The notes: generated by a model not told the origin, from the letters alone. A stretch of 29,157 nt of DNA from Bilabrum cf. latius (GCA_965178125.1 CBCXTV010000019.1:1-29157), one strand, 5' to 3'. Positions 9,034 through 18,717 are shown, numbered from the stretch's first letter. Numbers and translations: made by a program.

Positions 9034-9378
9034 ATGGCCCGTCGTTGCCAATGTCTGTTTGTCGGCAGTTGTGTTCAGGTGTGAGACTGCTCCGATGGCA
9101 AGCTTGGTGTCTGGGATGTTCGTGCTTGGATCGATGTACGGTTGCGCCATCGTGTCTGTGCGGTCGACTCGCGATGCTCGATTGTCGATCCAGTTCGGGC
9201 GGCCCCGATGCATCGCGCGCACGAGGTAATTTACTGTTCTTCCAGGCTCCGGTTCTCTCTGTACCCGGCCTCGCAGCTCGTCGGTCGTTGCCCAACTCGA
9301 TCGCATGTTCCTTGATTCGGCCTCCGTCCGTCCCATGTCTTGCCGGCGTGCCCATGCTCGCTGCACACCGAGCAGCGA
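9034..9378 (-). pseudogene. Possible relic of a retroelement gag/protease region
   Basis: On the minus strand one frame reads CSVCSEHGHAGKTW, close to a retroviral-type zinc knuckle (last position W instead of C). In another frame comes NWIDNRAS followed by TKLAIG and GHGTVTVE, which recalls the copia-type aspartic protease pattern (D-S/T-G-A-S changed to D-N-R-A-S). The two parts need a frame change. The open frame runs straight into the foldback element, as if cut by it. The match is weak and could be chance. Confidence 0.22.
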
Positions 9379-9479
9379 CTTGTCGACATGTCAAGGGATG
9401 GGTCGGTAGATGTCAGTCACTACACTTGAGTAATACTAAGGTACTTGGCTGAGTGTGGGAAGCTCGTGTCGAGGACTAC

Positions 9480-9610
9480 AACTATGGGCGCACATATGGA
9501 TATGTACTCCGCAAGAGTGAGGTACCGCTTAATACAAAAACACAGATTGACAACGCACCGTTACTACGAGTATATATGTGTGCATATAGGAATACACACA
9601 TGGATGTACA
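9480..9610. repeat. TG/TA/CA-alternating simple sequence
   Basis: Words such as ACATATGGATATG, GTATATATGTG and ACACACATGGATG. Same texture as the introns of the first gene. Confidence 0.55.
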
Positions 9611-9676
9611 ACCATTGTCACTTGCGAGGGCGGGTGGGATGTCATGTGCGGGGGATGGGCGGAATGGGGGGAGGGT

Positions 9677-9702
9677 GGGGGGGGGGGGGGGGGGGGGGGG
9701 GG
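9677..9702. repeat. 26-base G homopolymer
   Basis: Uninterrupted G run, preceded by GGGGGGAGGGT. The exact length is likely to be unreliable in assembly. It could form a G-quadruplex. Confidence 0.9.
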
Positions 9703-10115
9703 CGTAGAGCTGGCAAGGTAGATCGATCTTTGACAACGCGATGCTTTGTCGGTAGGTTTCCATGTGTGTTGCGGCATTCGGTTGCATACAAATGGGTATG
9801 CGTACTGGTCGGGGGCGTTCCTAGACACATGTTGGCATTATCCGTCAACGCTGGGGGTTGTGTGGCATGGCCGATGACATGTCAGATCGTCATGCAATCA
9901 TATGGCTGCGGATGTTGTCCCGACGCCTATGGGTGGGTGATGGTAGTTGCAGGTCATTCAAGTTGTCGTCTTCGCGCCCCCTCATGTACCTAGCACTGTC
10001 TAGCGCGCGCCCTTGCAGTCGTTTACGGCTCGACGCATCGTAGTTCCCTTCGGTAAGTGTGTGCTTATTTTGATACTCGACCGTCACATACCTCCCACCG
10101 GCATCGCCTATCGTC

Positions 10116-11615
10116 ATGTATGGGCAGATCAAAGCAGTCGTCGACTTCCTCTCGACCGCTCGTCTCGGCCTCGGCGACGGACAAGAGTTCGACAAGGCTC
10201 GCGAGGTGCAAGTGGCGCACTTGACCACCGTCTTGCGGAAGACTCCCGGGAGCATGGACGACGCCTCGGCGTCGATCAAGTTGCTCCAACTCGACATGGC
10301 CAAGGGGTGCTTGACGGACGACGATCGTCGCCACCTCGTTGCGACCATCACATCAACGATGTCGCAAGAGGCACCTACGTCTTTGTCGAAATCGACCTCT
10401 CGCTCGTCGAACCAGTCCCACATGCACTTCTGGAACTACATGACGGCGCTCGAGTGGGACGTCCTCAAGAGCGTCAACACCATCGACAAGAAAATCGACA
10501 TCGTCGTCACTCGTGCCCTGAAGATCGGATTGACGCACCCGAATGAGTTGACCTTCGCATCGATTACCGCCTTGTTGGTCGTGGCCGACGGCAACACGAA
10601 GACGGCTGTCGAAGCTCTCGAGATCTTGCAGAAGGTGAAACGAGTTCTTCGCGCTCGGCGGTCGGTGCACACGCAGCCGACGATCGTCTTTCCGTCGAAC
10701 GTCTCCGATTTCGTCGCCTCGTTCCCGGACTCTTGCGTCGGAGACGTCTTCGCGCCGCCTGCCTTACGCCCTGAGGACATTGAGAATCGTCGCTTGCTCC
10801 TCGCATGTCGGAAGACGCATAAGTCGGTCGGCCATGTTGTTTCTTATGGGCAACAGGCGCTCATGGCGCCGCTCGCAAACATCGACTACCACATGCTCCA
10901 GCAGCACCTCGCCATGACGAAACCCGAGCTGCGTCGGCCGGGGGAGCTCGAGATCACCATGCTCAGACGCAGGCAGAATGACGCTCGATCGGCCGAAAAC
11001 TGCCTTCCCATCGAGGATCGGGTCTCGACGATGTCCCGGGACGAGGAGCTCAAAGCTCTGTGCGATGACCCCGTCCAACGACCCGGCCAATCGCGTGTCG
11101 CGCCCGGCGATTCGACGGCAGTCGAGGCGACGGCCACGCCGCAGGAGCCTCCTGCGCGCGCGGCGACTTCGCAAACGACGCCCCCGGCGAATTCGAATTC
11201 GACGCCAGTGGGCACGCCACAGGCCGCTGTCGGATTGGACGCTACCCTGACCGATTTGGCAGCGGCGGTCGCCCATGGCAAGAAGCGGCCTAGAGACGTT
11301 TTGGAGATCGCGCCCTCGAAGCCGGCGGCGGGCAAAGCTAAAGCGAAGGGCAAGAGCAAGGCCAAAGCCAAGGTTAAGCCCGCCCCCAAGAACAAGCCGC
11401 GCAAGGTCGAGTCGAAATCGTCGAATTCGGGCAATCGCGCCGACAGCAAGGCGAAGAAGTCGCAGATTCGTGTCGAGTGGTCGCGCGAGCAGGTTGTGGC
11501 GGTGACAGGCCGCAAAGGCCCGGGGTCTACGAAGTGCTTTAAGTTTAAGGAGCTCGGTGACGCTCAGAGGGCTACCAAAGCCGCCCGGTCGTGGTTGGCC
11601 CAAAACGGTTGTTGA
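10116..11615 (+). CDS. 499-aa protein with Lys/Ala-rich nuclear-type tail
   Basis: Single open frame from the first ATG (MYGQIKAVV) to TGA. Residues 1 to about 230 are mainly helical, with HFWNYMTALEWDVLKS and KIGLTHPNELTFASITALLVV. Then comes IDYHMLQQHL, and a Ser/Thr/Pro/Ala linker at about 335-390. Next is KKRPRDV and a Lys/Ala/Pro-rich segment (GKAKAKGKSKAKAKVKPAPK) like histone H1 tails or nuclear localisation signals, and a final about 50 residues (QIRVEWSREQVVAVTGRKGP, then CFKFKELGDAQRATKAARSWL) that look like a small basic fold ending in an Ala-rich helix, similar in plan to the C-terminal domain of the 264-aa gene. I recall similar multi-copy proteins in dinoflagellate genomes; no function is known to me. 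A nuclear location is inferred. Confidence 0.75.
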   Translation: MYGQIKAVVDFLSTARLGLGDGQEFDKAREVQVAHLTTVLRKTPGSMDDASASIKLLQLDMAKGCLTDDDRRHLVATITSTMSQEAPTSLSKSTSRSSNQSHMHFWNYMTALEWDVLKSVNTIDKKIDIVVTRALKIGLTHPNELTFASITALLVVADGNTKTAVEALEILQKVKRVLRARRSVHTQPTIVFPSNVSDFVASFPDSCVGDVFAPPALRPEDIENRRLLLACRKTHKSVGHVVSYGQQALMAPLANIDYHMLQQHLAMTKPELRRPGELEITMLRRRQNDARSAENCLPIEDRVSTMSRDEELKALCDDPVQRPGQSRVAPGDSTAVEATATPQEPPARAATSQTTPPANSNSTPVGTPQAAVGLDATLTDLAAAVAHGKKRPRDVLEIAPSKPAAGKAKAKGKSKAKAKVKPAPKNKPRKVESKSSNSGNRADSKAKKSQIRVEWSREQVVAVTGRKGPGSTKCFKFKELGDAQRATKAARSWLAQNGC

Positions 11616-12855
11616 TCGCCGTTGGTGTGTCGCGCATCGCGTACGTTTTCGATGGCTCATTTTTCCGCGCGCTATCGGTCAATCTTTAATTCGCGGTCGA
11701 GGTCGTCTTCGTCGACCGTTCGACCATTTGTCAATAGCGTCTAGGGGAGACGACGTTGTTGCCGAGAGCGTCATTGCAGATCGCAACGCTTCAAACTGAA
11801 AAACAACCCAGCGTTTCGCTTATCGTCACCGATGCTTCTCGCCGCTCCTTGCGGTCGTCTGCTCGCATGTCGCATGCGTGTCTCCGGCTGTCTGTCGTAG
11901 TCGCCACTCAGCCGCAGGATTGATGAGATTGATGAGGTGACTTTGGCGAAGTATCGGAAAGCCAGCGCTAAGGCCAATATTCGTAGTGTGCTCCGTCTGT
12001 GTAGAATGGCTGCATATGTGGTGGCAAGAAGTTGATAATCGGGAGGTTCGCTACACTGATGACATTACTGGGCAGGAAAGCTGTGTGAGTACAAAAGAAA
12101 TACGCAGACCAAAAAAAGATGCCGGCCGTATCCTTGACGAAGATAGCCAAAATGGAAAAGCCCAGAAAGAGAGACAAACGAATACTGCAGCAGAGCGGCA
12201 ACCAGAATAAAAGCACAGTGAACAAGAGGGATATAGAGAGAGCAAGAGAGGTTGTGCGACTCAGGTACAAATAAAGAGAGAAAGAGACATACTGATAGAC
12301 GTGCATGTTAAGCGACTTACAGACAGCCAGACAGGTAGACCGACAAAATGCCAGACAGACATACAGGTAGACCGACAAACATACAGAGAGATAGAGAATG
12401 AGGACAAGACAAATAGATGCCAAACGCAATTGGTACGAATACCGCTACCCGATGACGCAGGGACGGTAAGCAGGGTGCACAGTCGAATCCCGAAGAGCTT
12501 GCAAGACTCATGTCCGCCTCCATGCGCAACTTACACACTCGATTGGTCACCTTATTTGCCCAAGATTCATCGCAATGCTGCAGTCGACAACGACCCTCGC
12601 GTTCTGTGCACAAGCGGCCCCGCTAAGAGGCAATGCTTTTGCAGCAGAGTAGTCTTGATGCCTAGAGTTTTTTGCGCTACATCGACGCATCTTGGTTTTG
12701 AGTGGGCGGGGGTGGGCGGTCAGCCTTGCGGGCGGCACCACAGCGTGAGGGGCAAGCCACAATCTTCGTGCAGCAAGCATAGCGTCGGAACAAGCACTTT
12801 TTTGCAGATTCGACTTTGAGCCTCGATTTCGCACCTCGATTAGGCGAGCCCACCG
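11616..12855. other. Spacer with purine-rich simple sequence
   Basis: 11616-12040 shows nothing recognisable. 12050-12430 is GA/CAGA-rich, with two copies of a segment reading ACAGGTAGACCGACAAA (near 12330 and 12363). 12430-12855 has no convincing gene; the minus-strand open frames there are shadows of the transposase gene or low-complexity peptide. Confidence 0.55.
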
Positions 12856-14823
12856 ATGTCGTCGTCTTCGAAAGACTCGGATGTCAAGCGCCGACGCCTC
12901 TTCTCCGATCTGCGCCTCGTGCCTGGGTGCTCTCGGACGGCAGTGTCGAAAATCTTGCAGACCTTGCACTCGCATGGTGAGCTGAAGTCGGACATCGGTG
13001 CGGCAGCCGAGCGCACGATACGAGAGCGCTTCGAGATCTCCGTTGACGACGCCGTCGCTTTGGACACGCCGTATGGACGTCTGATCGAGTCTGTCGAGTT
13101 GCAACACCCCACCCACTCGAAGCTCGAGATTGTGAATCCTTTGGCACTTCTGCATGTCCTCAGCGCTCGCAGTCGTGATTTTTACGATTTGCTCTCGACG
13201 GTCGTCAAGCCGCTTGAGCCTCGTAAGATCGTTTTGTACATCGACGAGTTGACCCCAGGGAACCCGCTGCGGCCGGAGAAGAGCAGATGTACCCAATGTC
13301 TCTATTGGACGTTCGCCGATTTCCCACCGCATGTCGTCATCAAGTCCGATTTCTGGTTCTTGGTCACAGTCGTTCGGTCGAAGATCTTGGAGGTCGTCCC
13401 CGGTCAAGCGTCGGCTCTGATGCGAACCATCTTGAAGCTCTTCTTCTTATCGAAGCATCGGAATTTTTCGCAGGGCCTCGTGGTGCAGAATGGGCACGAC
13501 AGCTTCCTTCTCCGCGCGACGTTCGGGGGATTCGTATGCGACGAAAAGGCGTTGAAAGAGGTGTTTGGCCTCAAGGGCGCCTCAGGTACGAAACCCTGCC
13601 CGACATGCGAGAATGTCGTCAAAGCGTCGCAGTCGGCACTCGCAAACACGACAGTCGTCAACTTGTCGTGCTGCGACTACTCGAAGTTCCGCTACCACTC
13701 GAATGCAACTTTCTACGAGATGGTCGACAGGTTGGCGTCGCAGATCCGCAGCGGAGCATCGAAGTCGTCAATCGAGAAACTCGAACAGCTCATGGGCGTC
13801 AACTACAACGCCAACAACTTGCTCTTTGACGACGAGTGTCGACAGATCGTGCGTCCAGTCGAGCATTATGTGCGGGACTGGATGCACACGATGGTCTCGA
13901 ACGGCGTCGCCGGAACGGAGACGGCGATGTTATTGCACGCGCTGAAGGACGAGGGCATATCGCCGTCGATGCTCGCCACGTACGCATCGAACTATCGACT
14001 GCCGACTTCGCGGGGAAAGGTCGACATGTCGTGGTTCAGCGAGAAACGCATTGGCGAAGACCATTTGCGCACCTTCGCGAGCGAGCAGTTGAATCTCTTG
14101 CCGATCGTCCTCGCTTTCGTCGAAGATGTCGTCGCTCCTCGAGGAATCCTGGTCGATCATCGGAAGTGCTTCTCCTTGCTGGTGTCCATCGTTCAGATCT
14201 TGGGCAAGGGGCCAGCGGCGTCGATGTCGCACCTTGCCACTCTTCGGGAGATGATCGTCGAGCATCATCGTCTTTTCGTGGCCTTGTACCCGCAAGCGGT
14301 CAAGCCCAAGTTCCACCACATGATGCACCTCCCGGAAGACATGCAGAAAGTTGGCGCGCTGCTATCATGTTTCCCAACTGAGCGAAAGCATCGAGCGGTC
14401 AAATCGTCTTGCTTAGTCGTTTTTCGCCATTTCGAGCATACATTGTTGATCGATTTTGCTCATCGCCAGTTGAATTCTCTATTAGAGCCGACGCTGTACC
14501 AAGAGGCCATCTTGATAAGGCCGACAGTCGTTCCGAATCGCAACATTTTGACGTCGAAGTCGGCCCGTCTTCCATGCGGCGAAGCGCATGTCGACGACAT
14601 GTGTTTGATGAGGTCGCGAACCGTCGGCCGAGTCGAGGCTTTCGTGGATGTCCAAGGTCAAGTCGTCGCGATGGTCCGGGAACTCGCACAAGCCGGGGGC
14701 CTCCATCGGTGGACGACCGAAGATTCGAGCGTTGCCGCTCGTTTTGCCGACGAAATTGTCAGTTTGTTGTCGTGGGCTCCATGTAATCCTTGTGTGGTTC
14801 GTGTGTGCATGCCTGCAGTTTGA
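12856..14823 (+). CDS. DDE transposase, CACTA/EnSpm-like
   Basis: 655 residues from ATG to TGA with no interruption. Motifs by residue: LYIDELTPGNPLRP (about 128-140, with the first acidic residue at D130), a CLYWTFADF segment (148-156), VVRSKILEV (172-180), GASGTKPCPTCENVV (241-255, with a C-x2-C pair), VRDWMHTMVSNGVAGTE (339-355, with D341) and KPKFHHMMHLP to CFPTERKHR (483-513, with E509). The order D, zinc-like CxxC, D-x-MH and K-x-HHMMHL...E-R fits the catalytic core of CACTA-type transposases (the Tnp2/DUF4218-like region). It probably cuts and joins DNA ends in the nucleus. The intact frame suggests recent activity or selection. Terminal inverted repeats of its element were not found. 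Codon use matches the neighbouring genes on the same strand. Confidence 0.8.
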   Translation: MSSSSKDSDVKRRRLFSDLRLVPGCSRTAVSKILQTLHSHGELKSDIGAAAERTIRERFEISVDDAVALDTPYGRLIESVELQHPTHSKLEIVNPLALLHVLSARSRDFYDLLSTVVKPLEPRKIVLYIDELTPGNPLRPEKSRCTQCLYWTFADFPPHVVIKSDFWFLVTVVRSKILEVVPGQASALMRTILKLFFLSKHRNFSQGLVVQNGHDSFLLRATFGGFVCDEKALKEVFGLKGASGTKPCPTCENVVKASQSALANTTVVNLSCCDYSKFRYHSNATFYEMVDRLASQIRSGASKSSIEKLEQLMGVNYNANNLLFDDECRQIVRPVEHYVRDWMHTMVSNGVAGTETAMLLHALKDEGISPSMLATYASNYRLPTSRGKVDMSWFSEKRIGEDHLRTFASEQLNLLPIVLAFVEDVVAPRGILVDHRKCFSLLVSIVQILGKGPAASMSHLATLREMIVEHHRLFVALYPQAVKPKFHHMMHLPEDMQKVGALLSCFPTERKHRAVKSSCLVVFRHFEHTLLIDFAHRQLNSLLEPTLYQEAILIRPTVVPNRNILTSKSARLPCGEAHVDDMCLMRSRTVGRVEAFVDVQGQVVAMVRELAQAGGLHRWTTEDSSVAARFADEIVSLLSWAPCNPCVVRVCMPAV

Positions 14824-15790
14824 TCGTGCGTCGGGACAATCGCCCTGAGGCTAGACCTCGCTCGATCTTCAAGTCGTTTGCTGTTTTTTTCTCTCGTAGG
14901 CCGAAAGATCGTGTGCCGAGGAGCGACCGATTGAAAGTTCTTGCAAAATGAGCTCGCGCTTACTGCAGAAGTTGGTGAAGGACACACCCACCTCGCCGAC
15001 CAAGAGACCAATCCACCTACCACCACTACCACAAGCCCCCCAAACAGCTATGTACCCCGCCCCTGCTCCTCCCGAGACATACACACACCCTGAAACATTT
15101 ACGAAGACACACGCCGACGGACGCGCAAAAGTCCACCCCAACACATGCGGCTACATATACATATACACAGGCACATGTGTATGAAGATATACATATGTGT
15201 ATGAATATATACACATACACAAGTTCTTGCAAACCCCAGCAACGCCACACTAAACTTAATTAAGCTTTGTCTGCTTAAACCCAATTCCTCCATGCATGGT
15301 TGAAGGAAAAAACTTATTTTGTGGTCTGGCCTTTGGAAAAACAGTCAAAGCGCACATCCACATTTCTGCTCCCCGGCTAGCGGTGTCGATACTGGCGATC
15401 ATCTTTGCTTTAAACACATTTCCCCGCCAGGCTTCCGCCGACATGAACGAAGTAGGGTGTAGTATCGTGTAACTTGCAAAATTCATTGTACAGACTCTCC
15501 CTGCAGGGCCAGTTTCTAGTATCAAAATTGCTCTTAAGAGCATCGATGTACGGTGGCGGAGGGTATCATGCGGTACTGTGAGACACAAGCCTACAGCGCA
15601 GTGGATCATGTTTTGGGCGAATAGATTTGGCACTAGATCTGGGGCAGATTAGGTTTTGTCAGAGTGAGACAGTGTATTGTGGACAGATGCTGTCGCGCAC
15701 CTTTTTGTGTTGGCTGCGACTGTTGCCTAGTGTGGCGCCCATTACAATTTCTCTGGCTGCATAATCAAGCGCTGAGGCTTTCACAAGGTG
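14824..15790. other. Gene-poor stretch downstream of the transposase
   Basis: A 78-codon open frame at 14948-15184 (Pro/Thr-rich) is not convincing. 15151-15222 is TA/CA-alternating. 15250-15790 has no gene on either strand that I can support. A 10-bp inverted pair, CGCCACACTA at 15243 and TAGTGTGGCG at 15728, brackets this part. Confidence 0.5.
15151..15222. repeat. TA/CA-alternating simple sequence with dyad symmetry
   Basis: Words such as CATATACATATACAC and ACATATGTGTATG, partly self-complementary. Same texture as intron 1 and intron 3 of the first gene. Confidence 0.7.
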
Positions 15791-18190
15791 GGTGTAGTGA
15801 GAAATGTAGTATATGCAGAAAGACGGGGGACCGGCGATTTTGCCTCGTCCGGCGCCAGGCCACCAGTAAATTGTCTGCAACTCGCAGTGATCTGCGTACT
15901 CAGACAAAAGTTAGACCCCAAGTTTCAGGGTCCCGTTTTTCTTCGGGTTTTCTCGGGGGTGCTTAAGCTCCCCTGAGGCATTATAGAGGCTTTCCTTTGC
16001 CAGAAATCAAATTGGTCCAGGACGAGGCGCAAGTGATATTTGCACTTCGTCTGGCGCCACACAACCAGGATGCATTTTCCATCGCAGTCGACTGCGAACT
16101 CAAACCACTCAGGGTTTAGGGTTGAGGGTTTCGGTCCCGGGGTCTTATTTGTGTGAAGGGTTTGCTTGGAATCTTGGTGCTGGGTTGAGGGGCGTTCCGG
16201 AGGGTTTTTTTTAGTTGGCATGCTGGTATGTCCAGAGGGAACAAGTAGCGCTTTTGATGTGCCTGGCGCCAGACGACCAGTGGGTCTTTTGGCATGCAAT
16301 CGACAGCGATGTGAAAACGCTTAAGTTTTCGCATCGGGCTCCGATTTTTGGCTTCATATTGTCTTGGGATCGTGGGGCTAAGTTGCGGCGTTTTCGTCAC
16401 AGCTTTTCAGTTGGACTGTTAGTATGTGCAGGGGCCAGAACTAGTGGCGTTTGGGCCTCGTTTGGCGCCTACGACCAGTGACTTTTTCGTAATTTGTTTT
16501 GGACTGCGAAGTTAAATTGTTTAAAGCTTGGGGTGGGGGTTCGGCCCCGGGTCTCATTTTTGTCCTAAGGGTTTTTTCTCGGGGTCTTGGGGCAAAGTTG
16601 GTTTTAAATACGAATTTAGCACAGATCTTAGTATGTTGAAGAATGGCCGCAAGTGGCGTTCTTACCTCGTCTAACGCCATACGACCATTGGGTTTTTGAG
16701 TTCGCAGCCGGCTATAATCTATCGACGTTAGGCTTTCGGGATTGGGCCCCGGAGCACGATGTGTTCAAAGGGTTTTCTTGGGGTATGTAAGGCTAAGGTG
16801 GGTTTTTAGTAGAGCGTCTTCAGTAGGAATCGCAGTATGTTCCAAGACAGTGGGCCGGTGGTATGTTTGCCTCGCTTGGCGCCGCCATACCACCAGTGTT
16901 TTTTTAGATCGCAACCAAGTGCAATCCAAGGTTACTTAGAAGTCGGAGTAAAGTTTTCGGGCCCCGGGATCCAACTTTTCATTTTGGGTTTTTCGGGGGA
17001 CTGTTGGGCTAACATGAGTTTTCTCAAAGGGTGTTCAAGTAGGAATGCTAATATGGATGAGGGGCAAGCGGCGTCCTTGCCTTGTCAGGGGCCACATGAC
17101 CAGTGGGGTTTTACATGTTTGCTGTCAACCGCAAACACAACACACTTAGGGTTTAAAGGTTTCGCATTTTGGCCCCCAGATCCTAGTTTTTTGCATTAGG
17201 GTTGTCTTGGGAGCTTGGGCCAATGTGCGGTGGGGTGAAAGCTCTTAGGGATCTAGCATATCGAGGACAAAGGGCCGGCAACCTTCTCGCCTCGTCCTGG
17301 CGCCAGACGACCAGCGTTTTTGGTAATTCGCAGTCGCCTGCATGCGAAACGAGATACCATTGTCTACCTCAGTGTTTTCTTGGGACTGCGGGCCTACTCG
17401 AGGAGGGTCTAAAGCTCGTTTAAGTAGGAATTGCAAAAGACTTAGGCGGACGGGCAAACAACGTTCTTGCCTCGTCGGGCGCCAGACGGCCAGTGAGGGT
17501 GTTCAGTTCGCACTCGACTGCGATTTCCCCTAGAACCGGAGAAGTATCTGAAGAATCCGTTCTTATATGGGGGTTTCGTCAACCCAGTTTAGGTATCCCT
17601 ACAAAATCTTTATGGAGTTCATAGAAACTCCGAAAGTATGTTGGCGAAAAACCTTATATAACAACGGGTTCTGCAGGTACTTGGATCCAGGAAAAAAGGG
17701 CAGGCGTTCTGACCTCGCCTGGCGCCAGACAACCAGTTGCTTTTGGAATTTGCAGTCGACTGCGACTTGAAACTACTTAGGCTTTAAAAAGTTAGCCATT
17801 GTTTTTTGAAGGATTTTCTTGGCGTTGCGGGGTCTACTTGAGGGGGCTTACAGCTCGTTCGAGTAGGCGTTTTAGTATCTTTAGAAAGGGGGAGCAGGCA
17901 GCGTTCTTGCCTCGTCCAGCCCCAGGCGACCAATGAGTGTGTTTAGCTCGCAGTCGGCAGCGTTTTCCGAAATGATCGGACAAGTCGTTGCAGAATCCGT
18001 TGTTACATGGAGTTTTTCGTTAACAAAGTTTCGGAACCCTTAAAAAATCTATACGGATGTCCCAGGGGTCCCAAAATCATTTTGACAAAAACCTTACATA
18101 ACAAGGGATTCTGCTGGTACCTGCGGGAGGAGGGGCAGGGGCGTTCTTGCTTCGTCTGGCGCCAGGCGACCAGTGATTCTTTGAAATCGT
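15790..18190. repeat. Degenerate ~210-bp tandem array, 12 units
   Basis: A core like GCCTCGTCTGGCGCCAGACG followed by ACCAGTG recurs with GGCGCC (or its decayed form) at 15851, 16053, 16265, 16464, 16673, 16878, 17088, 17299, 17478, 17721, 17918 and 18158. The average step is about 210 bp. Many units also carry TCGCAGTCGACTGCGA-like sequence about 35 bp downstream, a perfect dyad in the best copy (16082). Further shared words are GGGTTTTCTTGGGG and AAGTAGGAATGC. Units diverge strongly, so the array is old. Reading frames through it are not conserved. No gene is supported. Confidence 0.9.
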
Positions 18191-18215
18191 AGGTCGTGCT
18201 ATGTGGGTCCTCATA

Positions 18216-18386
18216 GCCAAGATGACGGAAAACTGTGGCCGCCCCTGTAACGTCGGATTCAGCATGTACTTGGGGCTCATCCGGGGGTTGCAAGGGGCTT
18301 TCGGAGTTGCCCCCTGTGTTACAGGGCTTTGTACCTGCTGAACCCGACATTACAGGGATGTCCAAAAAAACGCCTGTCATCTTGGA
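18216..18386. mobile_element. 171-bp foldback element flanked by TA
   Basis: The arms start GCCAAGATGAC and end GTCATCTTGGA. Inside, CCTGTAACGTCGGATTCAGC pairs with GCTGAACCCGACATTACAGG. TA lies directly outside both ends (18214-18215, 18387-18388), consistent with a Tc1/mariner-type TA target. A partial relative starts at 18433 (TA then GCCAAGATGACGG). Confidence 0.75.
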
Positions 18387-18656
18387 TACGACACCAAACA
18401 TTAACCTTTATGTGCGCCATGTGGATTCTGTAGCCAAGATGACGGACCTTGTCATGGGGCGTTTTTGGCGGCGCGCGCCTCCCATGTGCAACTTCGGTGG
18501 CGGACGCAAAGCGTTTAGAAACGTGTCGGAATGAGATTCCCACTTTCGGGCGTCATGACCTCCCTGCTTCCATGACTCCGACCACCCTTCCTTTGGCATC
18601 CCGCCTGCAACTTTCGCAGGGTGGATTTTGCCATTTTTAAGGGGCCGCTAAGTGAC

Positions 18657-18717
18657 TTAGCCGACTTAGCTAACTGACTTAGCTAAGTCGGCTAACTCAC
18701 TTAGCCGACTTAGCTAA
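18657..18717. repeat. Three alternating perfect 17-bp inverted arms
   Basis: TTAGCCGACTTAGCTAA at 18657-18673, its exact reverse complement at 18679-18695, and the first form again at 18701-18717, with 5-bp spacers CTGAC and CTCAC. Either neighbour pair can form a hairpin. More short inverted pairs (ACTTATAAC, GTTATAAG) follow to 18800. Confidence 0.95.

Larger units (their letters stand above)
8406..10115. other. Spacer with foldback element, decayed ORF and simple repeats
   Basis: No gene on the + strand. It contains the foldback element at 8730-9033, a possible minus-strand retroelement relic (9034-9378), TG/TA-alternating sequence (9480-9610) and a 26-base G run. 9710-10115 shows nothing I can name. 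Confidence 0.6.

Noticed and set aside
12317-12613. Minus-strand membrane-like open frames (Leu/Ser/Tyr-rich)
   Set aside because: Translation of GA/CA simple sequence; no start context or conservation signal.
14948-15184. Small Pro/Thr-rich gene downstream of the transposase
   Set aside because: Short, low complexity, runs into TA/CA simple sequence, no recognisable feature.
15243-15737. CGCCACACTA and TAGTGTGGCG as termini of a small CACTA element
   Set aside because: Only 10 bp match, the match includes the presumed flanks, and there is no direct target duplication.
15790-18190. CRISPR-like array
   Set aside because: The repeats are degenerate, ~210 bp apart and eukaryotic in setting, with no short constant repeat and unique spacers.
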